Shown here: in pieces, positions 1 to 9,493 of the stretch
Numbering within the stretch: position 1 is the stretch's first letter
Layout: each line of letters starts with the position of its first letter
DNA from: Nephromyces sp. MM_2019
Lineage: Eukaryota; Apicomplexa; Aconoidasida; Nephromycida
NCBI GenBank assembly: GCA_015657535.1
Contig: JADHZB010000207.1
Coordinates: 1-24,085 of the forward strand
Direction of reading: 5' to 3'
Length of the DNA: 24,085 bases
Translations under genes and position numbers: made by a program
The notes under the pieces: model-generated
What the model was told of the DNA's origin: nothing
The model's input: the letters and a program-made list of their open reading frames with translations, nothing else
The model's database searches: none

Positions 1-150
1 GTGGGATTCAGGGGGGCTTAAGGTGGGTTTAAGATGGGTTTCAGGGAGTTTTCAGGGCAAATCTAAGGGGGGGGTCAGGAGGGTGTAAGCGAAAATTAAG
101 GTGTATTGATAGTGTGTTTAAGGTGTAGTTCTGGGGGTTTTAAGAGGCCC
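1..150 (+). repeat. Degenerate G-rich TT(T/C)AGGG-like tract
   Basis: Irregular alternation of T/A-rich spacers with G runs: GGGTTTAAGATGGG, GGGTTTCAGGG, TTTTCAGGG, and runs of up to eight G. It resembles decayed telomere-type repeats but points inwards for a left chromosome end. The many G runs could form quadruplexes. Confidence 0.4.
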
Positions 151-304
151 CATAAGCGAGATAAAGACGGAATTTGGAAGGAACTTGGGAGAGTTGGAGG
201 TTCAAAGGAGTACCTTAGAATGTCAAAGGATTAAAGAAGATTCTCCACAGGAAAGAGGAGTTCACTGTGGAGCAATGACTCTATCAGGATGATATGAAAT
301 TGAT

Positions 305-475
305 GGAAATAAATATCATGAGAGTGTGTGTTTGTATGTGCTTATGTGTGTGTGCTTATGTTTGCTTATGCGTGCGTGTGTGCTTACGGGTGCGCGTGTA
401 AGTGTGTGTGCTTATCTGTACGTGTGTGTAAGGGTGTACGTGCGTGTGTGCTTCTGTGTGTACGAAAAGCAGCTA
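305..475 (+). repeat. TG/CG-interspersed simple repeat
   Basis: Impure (TG)n with CTTA and CG interruptions on the plus strand, upstream of the microprotein candidate. It may be a 5' intron or UTR repeat. Similar sequence continues at 678-860 and 960-1070. Confidence 0.6.
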
Positions 476-530
476 TTTTCATGACTAAAAGAATCCTCTG
501 CTGCTAAAGGGCAGCATAAATGGTAAGAGA

Positions 531-931
531 ATGGCTCCTCAAGAAGGCGGTTCAGCCTTTGGCTACATTGTAAGGAGAGAGTGGAGATAATCCTAACACA
601 CCACAAAATCTTTCACAGAACTCAAAGCCACACATACATTGCAGGTCAAAGGGAGAGGACCCATGAATAGGAGAGTATGCGTGTGCTTCTCTATGTGTGC
701 AAGCGCGCCTTATGCCTATTTTATGCGTATATTTATGTGTGTGCGCGCATATTCATGTGTATGAGCGTATATTAATGTGATTGTTTGCATATGCTTTTTA
801 CGCCTATTGTGTGTGTATATTTATGTGTGTGTGCCCGTATATTTATGTGTGTGTACGTGGCGTACTACTAACGTTTTTAGGTGATTTCGGCGTTTCTTCT
901 GTGGCTTTTTATGTTTTTCAGAGATTTTTGA
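531..931 (+). CDS. Putative single-membrane-span microprotein, three exons
   Basis: Exons 531-569, 645-674 and 881-931 join in phase 0 throughout to give 39 residues and a TGA stop. The protein begins MAPQEGGSAFGYI, continues with a short basic stretch (KGRGPMNRR) and ends in a membrane segment (VISAFLLWLFMFFRDF). Donors are GTAAGG and GTATGC. The last acceptor has a perfect TACTAAC at 866-872, nine bases before the AG. The second intron is TG-rich on the same strand, as in other introns here. The basic-then-hydrophobic layout is typical of tiny inner-membrane subunits of mitochondrial complexes; a faint likeness to the NDUFB2 type of complex I subunit is only an impression. The exons are short, so chance cannot be excluded. 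Confidence 0.42.
866..880 (+). promoter_or_regulatory. Branch point and 3' splice site
   Basis: A perfect TACTAAC (866-872) lies nine bases before a TTTTTAG acceptor. This is the clearest branch-point consensus in the window and supports a plus-strand intron ending at 880. Confidence 0.5.
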
Positions 932-1127
932 GCCCAAGGCAAATTCTACACACAACTATGTGTGCACCTATGCTGTGTGTGTGTGCCTACACACGCCTTG
1001 TATACATATATGCTTCCTGCCCATATACACCATGCGTGCACCTACGCTTCACGTGCACCTACGCTACCACCACATAAACTGTGCGTGGGTCTTCATATAC
1101 GGCATCCCCCCTAATCAGTGCTAGCAA

Positions 1128-1247
1128 CTAAATCCACACACTTCGCACAGCTTCCAAATCTTTCCAGTCTGAAATTTCGCAGAAATAAGTTGCAACACAC
1201 GCCACAACCAGAAAATCACTGGATTTCCGCTGTTTCTTCTCTGCTTG
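1128..1247 (-). CDS. Orphan terminal-exon candidate downstream of thiM
   Basis: After an acceptor-like GTTTTAG, 39 codons run open to a TAG. The peptide starts basic (QAEKKQRKSS) and continues DFLVVACVATYFCEISDWK. It enters in phase 0. The last thiM exon contains an in-phase GTGATG donor after LLDQLTK, so this could be an alternative thiM 3' end, or the last exon of another minus-strand transcript. No homology is recognised. Confidence 0.28.
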   Translation of the reverse strand, partial: QAEKKQRKSSDFLVVACVATYFCEISDWKDLEAVRSVWI

Positions 1248-1423
1248 CTAAAACTATGGCCATGAAATGAAGGCTCAAAACTTTCAGGAGGTGTACGTAC
1301 ATATCATATTTTCCATAAATCTACTCGAATTTTTTAACAAAAACAAACAACTTGTGTGTCGTACGAAGGTGTATATACACTCTTTCCTTCTAGCAAGCTT
1401 GAAGCTCAAGAGGCTTTTATTTT

Positions 1424-3546
1424 TTAAGCTTTAAACTCAATAAGCGAGCCAAAATGCTTCGCTAGTCTGTCAGGCGACGTCATCACCTTTGTAAGCTGAT
1501 CCAACAAGTTTACACTCTGAGAACAGCGAGAACGCAGGAAACAGTGAGTTTGGAGGATATGAGGGAAGAGAGAAGCTTTTATAGCAGCGAGACATGCTGT
1601 TGAAAGCTTCGAAAAAAGAGACACACACCAATTCGTCCAAAAAAAAAGTCGCATAAAAACAAAGTGGCACACGCCCAAAATTTCAAAGACACAAAGTCGA
1701 AGAGACATAAGCTTACACACTCACAAACACACACACACACAAACACACACACGAAAAATGAGCTTAAAGCAATAGGTATAGCTGGTTAGGTTACACCCAA
1801 GCAATAGCTGTGAGGACTTTAACACACTTAGCCGACAAATAACACACAGCACAATACATAATCAGACTACACCCACTGGATCCTAATCAAATCGCAATAG
1901 GCGAAGCCTATTCAGACAAAACACAGTAACATCTAGACAGAGCACACACACCGACCGTAACCAAATCACACACACACCAACGGTAACCAACCCACATACA
2001 CACAAACCCTAATCCACCCACACACACACACACAATAAACCCCTCTACCAGGGAGCCAGGAGACTTCGTATCTTTCAGGGCCTCACGAGCAGCATGCTTG
2101 AACAAAGCCAATCCTAAAGCATCACAGAGTACAGACAGGCTAGGAATAGAATGCATGCACACCTTTACATTAGACTTGCTCTGAAAGTAAATAAGAGTAG
2201 GATATTCTACTCTCATCCTGTACATACATTAGACTTGCCAGAAATACTGACTTCCAATGTTGAGTGTATGTACACTTGCAAGTATTGGTAAACATAAAGC
2301 TGAACTAAGAAGACATTCATATCGGAGGCTAGAAAAAAGGGTAAAACAAAGCGAAAAACAACGGAGAAACCAGCTAGTTTACTGCTAAGTAGCTGTGTGT
2401 GCTAGTGTCCGTGTGTGCAAGCAAGTATTGGTAGCTATCGGAGTGTGTTGGGGCTTTTTTTGGCTACTGATGGCGGAAGCTGGGTTTTGTTGGCGTGCGA
2501 AAAAGCCTCTCGGTGTATGAAATAGGCTTGTTGGTTGGCGTGTTGATGTGTGCATAATACGCCTGATGGTTGGTGTGGCCATGTGTGTGAAATAGGTTTG
2601 CTGGTTAGCATGTTGGCATGTGCGAAAAAGACCCTCTAGTTGGCGTGTGCGCACTAGTCTTAGTGCGTACCTATGAGTGCCAGTGTGTGCGAACCACGTA
2701 GCAAGCTTATCAGCCTAGGCGAAAGAAATTGCAGATAAACCAAACATCAGTTTCTCGCACACAGGCAGGAATTTCGGTGAAGGTACCTTTAAAATGTGCA
2801 AGATTCGCACACAAAGCGCTCTCCACGAACACGCACACACAGATCGACATCCATATTCATACAAGTTACAGCATATACACATACTATACACAAAGTTCAT
2901 GAACACTAAAAGTGTCTCACACACAGTCTCACAAATACTATATACTTTACATACATTCTCGCGCAGACCTGATACACTACACATGCACTCCATACACTGC
3001 ACACATATTCCCATACACACTACATAACCCATATATTTTACAAACTTTTCCACACACATGTCCACACACCCGCTACACACTTCATATGTCCTGAAAAGGC
3101 TCCCACATCCCAGTTAAACGCATCTCCCAGAAACTATCTACACACACTGCGTATGCTGTATAGACGAAATTCTACATACTGCCCTTAAACAGCTTTCACC
3201 TGCAACTGTAGCTGAAAAAATATCATCTGGCAGCGAAGGGACAGTAGCTGCAATCACACTTCCAACTGCACAGCCAGTGCCTACACACACACACACAGAA
3301 TATGGCATTATCCACTGCAAAAACGCAAACACATATAAAAAACATCACATCCCTTCTCAAAGGCTCATCATTCGCACACATATCCACATTCAAGGACATG
3401 CACATCACACACACACCTAAACTTACACATACACACATACAAACACACACCTGAACTAACTCATACTAAAACACACCAAACTAGCACACACCCATATACA
3501 CTTGAACTCTCAAACACACACACACACACACAAGTACAACCACAAA

Positions 3547-3608
<62 letters not shown>

Positions 3609-6600
3609 GTACAACCACAAAACACATACAAACATACCTAAACTAACACACCCGTGTGCCCCCAAATTAACTCACGCCCACATATCCACACACCCCCACC
3701 CACATACAAACACACCACCACACATCCGCACACACAGTGACACTTACGCACATCCACACAGTCAAACACACACAAGGCCAAGCACACCTATAATCACACA
3801 CACATATAAATCCTACCATCCTTCGATATCTTCATCTATTATCGACTTACCTGTTATCTTTGTAAGAGGCTTTGCATCATACGATATAATCGCTGTCTTT
3901 AGACCATCTGCGCTGACTACACAGTCAGTGCTTCCTGAATGCAACACGCACACACACTACACATATCAGCAGAGAAAGTGCACATCTCTCATATCAATCC
4001 GCACACACAAATCCCCACACACACAAATCCCCGCACACACAAATCCCCGCACACACAAATCCCCGCACACAAACCCCCATACCCAGAAAAGGCATCATCT
4101 TCTTCCCTAATCTTGTTTCAACACTATCAAAGAGCTAATCTTCTATAAGAAGCACACACACACCCTAAGGTAGGGCGTCTTTAGTCTACTAAAACCTTCC
4201 ACACACACACCTGTAACGGCAACCACACAGTTGTACTCCCGGGCAACTTTTTTCGCACACGCAACAACATCCGTAAGATCAACCTCGGAGCACGAATCAA
4301 CTCCCTTGCCTGATAACAAATGCATACCCTCTTATTCTTCTTCATTGAGAAAACCAAATCACACACACAATGCCTAAACTAAAAATACACACACACAGTG
4401 CTGCAACAAGCAATGAACACACATACGCGCACACACAAAAACACACATATGCACATACACACATACAGAAATAAAATATGCAAATACACACATATTACCA
4501 CCAAAGGAGCCTTCGGACAAGTAAGTAATCTCTGCAGTGTTTCCTTTGATTACATCAGGCTTAACACCTCTTAGCTGCACCGGAATGATTCGTAGACACA
4601 CAACTCATACGCAAATAAACACCGGCACACACACGCACACAAGCACACAAGCACACAAGCACACACGCACTCAAAGATCACCTGTTTCTCTACTCAATAC
4701 GATGCCCAGGGGAACACACAGGAGTAACCACATCCACAAAAGCAACCACCTCCACAAACACAAGGACAACCAAATCCACAAAAGCAGCCACATTCACACA
4801 CGCAAAAGCAACCACATCCATATGCACAGAAGCAGCCACACACACAAAAGCAACCACATACACACACACAAGCAAAAACAAGCACCAGTATAGAATATCT
4901 ATACCTGTTCACGCAAACACATAGGCAAACACATAAAGATTTTCTCGAAATAGATAGGCTACAGTATCGTAAGCCTTCCTAAATACATACACACACAGAC
5001 TTACCGCATCAAGAATGATATTACTTCGAAATTTCGTAGCCCCAACTGCCACTGGGTCAACTATTATATGCGGTCTTTTGTAGTCAACAGCCAAGCGATA
5101 TTTCTTGAGCTGCACACACAGCCATGAAGCAATACATCGCATCAGAGAAGAAACACAGGTGTACGTACACTCATAACACATAATAGCACCAAATACACAA
5201 GATAATGCCTACATACTATTAAGCAATTTCTTCAAAGCTAAGTTCTCAAATAACACATACATTTGTCTACATAGAAGGGATAAAAACCTGATAACTACAA
5301 GCAAAGAAATAAGTTCGAAATGCACACACAAGGGCACCTACACACACAATAAGTCAATCTTAATCCAGAGCAACGCCAAAAGTATATTCCCACAAATCAT
5401 GAAGTTGAAACTTCCTTCTTACGGCATTTATAGAGGCAATTTGAGCTGGATGTAAGCCAGTGTTTAAGTAAATTGAAGAGCAAATATCTGCAGAAAAAAG
5501 AGTAGCAACACACACAAATCACAGATGTGAATCTCAACCATACACACAAACAAATCACTTTCACACAAAAACTCAACCACACACAAATTTCAATCACATC
5601 AATTCAAACCATCTCTATACAGGCACGCACATATCAGTAGACACAGAGATAATCACACACACACACATATACCTGCAAACTCATCTAACTCTTCATGGTG
5701 TTCAATCATTGCCGGAGATGCACTGACTGCTAATAACGTATCAGCCACGCGTTGAGGAGTTACGCAGTTTGTCAAACAAAACACCAAAGGGTTAAGATCC
5801 CTCATATTCCTCAAACACACACTCAGTCCATCCAGGCTTCGTTTATCTGCAGTATTGCAACAGAACATAGAGAATAAAGCAGAAGCTTCAGTGTATGTAC
5901 AGCTATCATCAAGCAGGAAGCAGGCAAAATCCCTTAGCTGCACAAGAAGCTTCCCTAAGAAAACGTCGAGCAATTCAACAAAGCGATATCAAACAATCCA
6001 AATGCAGTTCCACACATGCACACACACAAGAGTTAGGTGACACACACACCCACAGGAACTAGATAATACGCACACAGATCAAAACGTATGCTCTTGGTAA
6101 ATTATAGGCTGTATATAAATTTTAAAAAGCCAATGCCTTCAATCAATCTTTTTAAAAAGAGCTACGATGATAATTTTTTGTGTGCGTTACCAGCAAAAGG
6201 ATAAAGAATAATAGATTAAATCTAATATACCAAAGCTTGAGACATGGTAGCTCTAGTCACCCAAAAGGAGTGTACTTACACTGCATCTACTCCTTCAATA
6301 CCTCCACTGTACTTACACTGCAACCAAAACTCAGATACTTCCGAGAATTTTCCCAAAGAAAGCAGAAAACACACCAGAAAGAGTGATAAGCATTCTCTAC
6401 GTATAAATCATCAAAAAATATCAAAATCCCTCGATTATCTTTACGAAATCAATATGCATAGAGAAAATCAAAACATAGAATATGGATACTTTGATGATCC
6501 AACGCATCATCTTCAATACCATTCAAAACCTCCTTCCTTCATCGAAAAACTCACTCTAGGAAGAACACACACTTGAAGATAGTAAGGTAGACACCAAGAT

Positions 6601-7145
6601 ATATCAACATGTGATACCTACAAAAAAGGTGTGAAGAGGAAGTTAAGAATGCCCGTGCAGCCGTCTCAAGGGTGAGCATGAGTCTTCTTCCAGATGAATA
6701 GAAATCAGCTTTTGTGTGTCTGTGTGTAGGTGGCTAATGATGTGTGTGTGTGTGTGTGTACCTGCTTACTTGTGTGCATTTATACACTTGTGTGTGTATA
6801 CCCCCGTATGTGCGCATCTGCACATCTGTGTCTATATACGCCTGTGTGTTGGCACCACTCTCAGCCCAACTTTTTCCTAAGAAGTTCGCTTTAATGTCTA
6901 TCTACACCCTCTACAAAGACTCCCCATACTGCTATTCTCCAAAGCTTACCAATCGTCTCATTCGATGCATCAATAGAGGTATTACCGCTGAGTAAAGAAG
7001 GCCTTGATGTGGCTACATAACTTCTTCTTCCCCCTGAAACTCTATGAAAAACATCCTTCTTCAAAGGCAAACTTGAAAAACGAACCCCCGCTATACGGCA
7101 GCGGGAGGTGCAAAGTCGAAGAGACATGAAAGCGCTGCTTGCCAT
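1424..7145 (-). CDS. thiM: Hydroxyethylthiazole kinase (thiamine salvage), ten exons
   Basis: The enzyme phosphorylates 4-methyl-5-(2-hydroxyethyl)thiazole with ATP, feeding salvaged thiazole into thiamine phosphate synthesis. Exons, in transcript order: 7145-6950, 5846-5673, 5487-5423, 5109-5005, 4574-4499, 4309-4211, 3934-3851, 3280-3200, 2113-2049, 1516-1424 (stop TAA). They total 1038 nt, 345 residues, and every junction is in phase with GT..AG ends. Family blocks appear in order: NPLVFCLTNCVT (about 84-95), SASPAM (107-112), VDPVAVGATKFR (about 162-173; the usual DPVGVG has one Gly changed to Ala), PDVIKGNTAEI (usual RGN is KGN; Glu near 195), GKGVDS, VVAVTG, GTGCAVGSVIAA (family active-site Cys near 270) and SPGSLSVNLLDQL near the end. 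The core has normal length for the family. Residues 1-65 (exon 1) are Arg/Ser-rich, poor in acidic residues and look like an organellar transit peptide. Exon 1 fits by phase and has a GTAAGC donor, but it is separated by 1.1 kb, so its membership is inferred. The last exon was chosen because it restores the family's PGS-x-LLD-x-L ending; its acceptor lies behind a strong pyrimidine tract. Confidence 0.93.
2491..2652 (+). repeat. Degenerate ~35-bp minisatellite, four to five copies
   Basis: Units share the pattern TGTGTGAAATAGGYTTGYTG followed by GTTGGCGTGTTGGC. Copies begin at about 2513, 2546, 2581 and 2618, with a partial copy before. It lies in thiM intron 8 but with the TG strand opposite to the gene. 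Confidence 0.6.
3531..3628 (+). repeat. (AC)26 microsatellite between a duplicated flank
   Basis: A pure AC run at 3555-3607 is bounded by two copies of the 23-base CAAGTACAACCACAAAACAC-ATA (3531-3553 and 3606-3628). It is in thiM intron 7. Confidence 0.85.
4001..4079 (+). repeat. 16-bp tandem repeat, about five copies
   Basis: The unit ACACACAAATCCCCGC is nearly perfect over five copies. It lies within thiM intron 6. Confidence 0.85.
4625..4670 (+). repeat. 8-bp tandem repeat GCACACAA
   Basis: Three exact and two variant units in thiM intron 4, close to the exon 5 acceptor. Confidence 0.7.
4723..4875 (+). repeat. 18/24-bp minisatellite in thiM intron 4
   Basis: Units of 18, 18, 24, 24, 24 and 18 bases share AGCAACCACATCCACAAA; the longer ones carry an extra CA-type hexamer. 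All lengths are multiples of six, so every frame stays open on both strands. This gives spurious His/Lys-rich (plus) and Cys/Gly-rich (minus) frames. Confidence 0.8.
5990..6075 (+). repeat. CA-rich patch in thiM intron 1
   Basis: Short CACACA runs, TG-rich on the thiM sense strand. Confidence 0.5.
6244..6576 (+). CDS. Unrecognised ORF inside thiM intron 1, opposite strand
   Basis: This ATG-started frame of 110 codons is rich in His, Asn, Asp and Tyr (for example SLDYLYEINMHREN and YGYFDDPTHHLQ) and ends in TGA. It lies inside the large first intron of thiM on the other strand. About 40 bases further on, 6615-6701 holds a second plus-strand stretch (LQKRCEEEVKNARAAVSR) with a GTGAGC donor, followed by a plus-strand TG block at about 6745-6865. 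This could be a small nested gene. The length alone is within what chance allows. Confidence 0.22.
   Translation: MVALVTQKECTYTASTPSIPPLYLHCNQNSDTSENFPKESRKHTRKSDKHSLRINHQKISKSLDYLYEINMHRENQNIEYGYFDDPTHHLQYHSKPPSFIEKLTLGRTHT
6745..6865 (+). repeat. TG-rich block opposite to thiM orientation
   Basis: An uninterrupted (TG)n of about 18 bases followed by impure TG/TA. It lies in thiM intron 1 but with TG on the plus strand. Confidence 0.6.
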
Positions 7146-7356
7146 TGTGTATATTCCTGGAAAGGTATCCACACACACACACGCTAATGACACACGCATA
7201 TACATCAACAACACACAAACATACGAAAGCAACGCATACACACACGCCAATGATACACACAAATTCCAGCAGCACACACAAGAGAAGAGCTGTAAAAGAA
7301 AAAAGAGATCAACACACACAAATTATAATACTTCTCTTATAGTGATCTATGCATAC

Positions 7357-7414
7357 CATGAAAGCGGTGAAGAAATAGCTGTGGAACAAGGGAGACGAAG
7401 CATGCACAGTGCAT
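7357..7414 (-). other. Possible extra 5' exon of thiM leader
   Basis: An ATG at 7414 directly after an in-frame TAG opens 19 codons, hydrophobic and Cys-containing (MHCACFVSLVPQLFLHRFH), ending at a GTATGC donor in phase 1. The next acceptor (CCAG before 7156) enters phase 1 and reads through into the ATG at 7145. Using it would add 23 residues and give a signal-peptide-like segment before the Arg/Ser-rich part. It is equally possible that this exon is untranslated or not an exon, because the opposite strand is also open here. Confidence 0.3.
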
Positions 7415-7554
7415 CTACATCAGGTGGAAAGGGTACATATTGAAGTAAAACAGTATCCAATCGCAAAGAAACTATGAAAACAAAGCAAAAAGATGATGAA
7501 ATTGAAGAAAAAAGGCGATTTTCTTTAAGAATGCCATAAAAGCGAGCCGAAATT

Positions 7555-8786
7555 ATGAGGACGAAAGTTTCGTGTGTGCATCGTCGGTGTGTGCGGGTGT
7601 GTGTGTGGTTTTTACACCTACCGCCTACTCTGCATATACACAGCACTTGCGTGCCTGTTCACCCGCGGCCGTTTCTCAGGCCTATTCCTCTTCTCGCTTT
7701 TGAAAGCGGGAGTAGGGGCTGCCACCCATTAGCGAAGTGTGCATGTGCTAGGTGAGTGCGTGAGGTGAGGTTTAACATTTCGCAGGCATTCGTCATTACA
7801 TCACTATGTTCGCGTGCGTGGTGGTATGAGGGTCGAAACAGTGTGTATTGGTGTGTGTGTATGCTGCTGCTTAGGCGTGGGCTGGTGTGTATTTGTGTGA
7901 GTGAGTTCGGGCGTGTGTGTGCGGAAGCGGGAAGGGATTTACAAGCTTCCACGTTAAATTATTGTTTGTAGGCTGCCCTTTGCCAACTGCTAAAGGTCTG
8001 GGATGCTGGTATACATCGAGAGGCAAGCAGGCGATGGGCAGGTACGCGTGGTATGTGTAACTATGTACAGAGGTGTGTGTAGCAGTGTCCAGAGGTGTGT
8101 ATTTGTATAGTTTCGTAGGCATGTGCCAGGCATGCCTAGCAGTGTGTGGCGTAGTATGGTGCGCATAATGCTTTATTTGCCTAGGTGAGTAGAGTGTTCT
8201 TTGAAGTGTCAAGCTATTTACAGTGTTGTGTGTGCGTGCGATGTCGTTTTGGTGCAGAAGAATCTGTGTAGCTGTGTTTTGCGCCGTATTTTTGTGTAAT
8301 TTAGGCGTAGGTGTGGTATGGGCATTGGTATATGCGTAAACGTCCTAATGTCCTTGTTTAGGTGTGTCTGTGTGGGGATGTGTGTAGGTCAGACTGTGTG
8401 GGTGTGTGTGTAGGTATATCCATGTATTTGTGTAGTCAAGACAATCTAGGCGTTTGTGTGTAGGTGAGACCATGTATTCGTTTGAGTCAGCATGTATGCA
8501 AATTTGTGTAGAGTAGGTTTTTCAATGCTGCGTTTGCGTAGATTTTGTTGCACAAATGTGTGCAATTCTGTGTATTTACGAGCATATAACAGTGTTTACG
8601 GTTTGGAATAAGCTTGTTATGCGTTAAATTGTGCGTGGCCTGCACTTATCGTGTTTTATGCAGCACAATGTGTCTATGGTAGCAATTGCAACGGTGTGCA
8701 TAACGAGTCGCGGGAAACGGTGTGCCCTCGTATTCTCTGCCTTTTTTTGCTATGGCAGTCCGTTTACTGGAAGCCCAAGAAACTAA
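7555..8786 (+). CDS. Candidate multi-exon gene, divergent from thiM, unknown
   Basis: Possible exons, consistent in phase for the first five: 7555-7571 (ATG), 7652-7751 (donor GTGAGT; PIPLLAFESGSRGCHPLAK), 7786-7823 (HSSLHHYVRVRG), 7972-8041 (acceptor TTGTTTGTAG, donor GTACGC) and 8119-8184 (MPSSVWRSMVRIMLYLPR, donor GTGAGT). A likely last exon is 8664-8786 (SMVAIATVCITSRGKRCALV, stop TAA). The exon at 7972 is also open in another frame (AALCQLLKVWDAGIHREASR), so the exact model is not settled. The intervening DNA is strongly TG-rich on the plus strand, which supports plus-strand introns. One proposed intron is only 34 nt. No family is recognised. Confidence 0.25.
8046..8640 (+). repeat. Long impure TG-rich region
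   Basis: Dense TGTGTG interrupted by GTAGGT, TGCGT and similar words, with no long pure run. It is interpreted as intronic DNA of the plus-strand candidate gene. Confidence 0.5.
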
Positions 8787-8812
8787 AAAGTTCTAAAACA
8801 AGAAAGTGCATG

Positions 8813-8996
8813 AGACACTCACAAGAGAAGAAAACAGTGAAATACACGCACACACACTCTCACAAGAGTAGGAAACAGTGAAACACGCACACACACAGTC
8901 AACAGGAAATAGAAAAATACAGATACACACACTCTCACAAGAGAAGGAAACATGAAAGCACACACACATGCGCCCACTTTCTCACGAGAGAAGGAT
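8813..8996 (+). repeat. ~42-bp degenerate tandem repeat, four to five copies
   Basis: The shared core is CTCTCACAAGAGAAGGAAAC followed by AGTGAAA and a CACACA stretch. Unit length varies with the CA stretch. The core carries a small inverted repeat (CTCTC...GAGAG). Confidence 0.7.
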
Positions 8997-9493
8997 TTCT
9001 TCCTTTTCGAGCCTTTTCAGCTCTTTCAATACCTATGCCATCCGCTTTAACTCCCAAGCATATTAAAAACAAGATTTTCCTTGACACACCTTCAGAAGGT
9101 GTCTTCTCTTAGTGCTAGCATTCTCCTTTGTTGAGGCCACTCTATCAATCCCGATGCTGATGTTTTTCTTCTACAATGATGCAAATCCTTTGCTTTTTCA
9201 TCTTCTCTGCAACCTCAAATTAGCTGCTTCTAATGGTCTACCGCCTTTTGAAATGTTCTTCTACGCTAAAAAAAGCTTCCACAACTATCGTACCACAAGG
9301 TCAACGGTGCCTAGGTGTTTCACGCTTATACATGATTCTTTGCTGACCTATTGATGGCTAGCTAGAAGCTCAGAGTTCTATCTCCTGAATTGGCGTATTT
9401 TATCATAAGCTAGAGTCTTCATATGCAGCTTGGGGGATCATAAGCATTCATGCTGCCTCGTCATGAAAAAGTAGAGTGCTTCTAGCTTTGCAG

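Noticed and set aside
1908..2225. 105-codon minus ORF read as one protein
   Set aside because: Only its middle (2113-2049) is coding as thiM exon 9; the rest is intron sequence read through.
2715..3094. Overlapping Cys/Val-rich minus and Thr/His-rich plus frames
   Set aside because: They are CA/TG repeat translations inside thiM intron 8.
3502..4110. 202-codon Thr/His-rich plus-strand ORF
   Set aside because: It is produced by CA repeats and lies over thiM intron 7 and exon 7 on the opposite strand.
4537..4912. His/Lys-rich plus ORF and Cys/Gly-rich or Val/Ala-rich minus ORFs
   Set aside because: They are translations of the 18/24-bp minisatellite in thiM intron 4, open only because unit length is a multiple of three.
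7108..7443. 111-codon plus ORF over the thiM leader
   Set aside because: Runs through CA repeat; the minus strand here has better splice signals and an in-phase connection to thiM. A plus-strand exon is not fully excluded.
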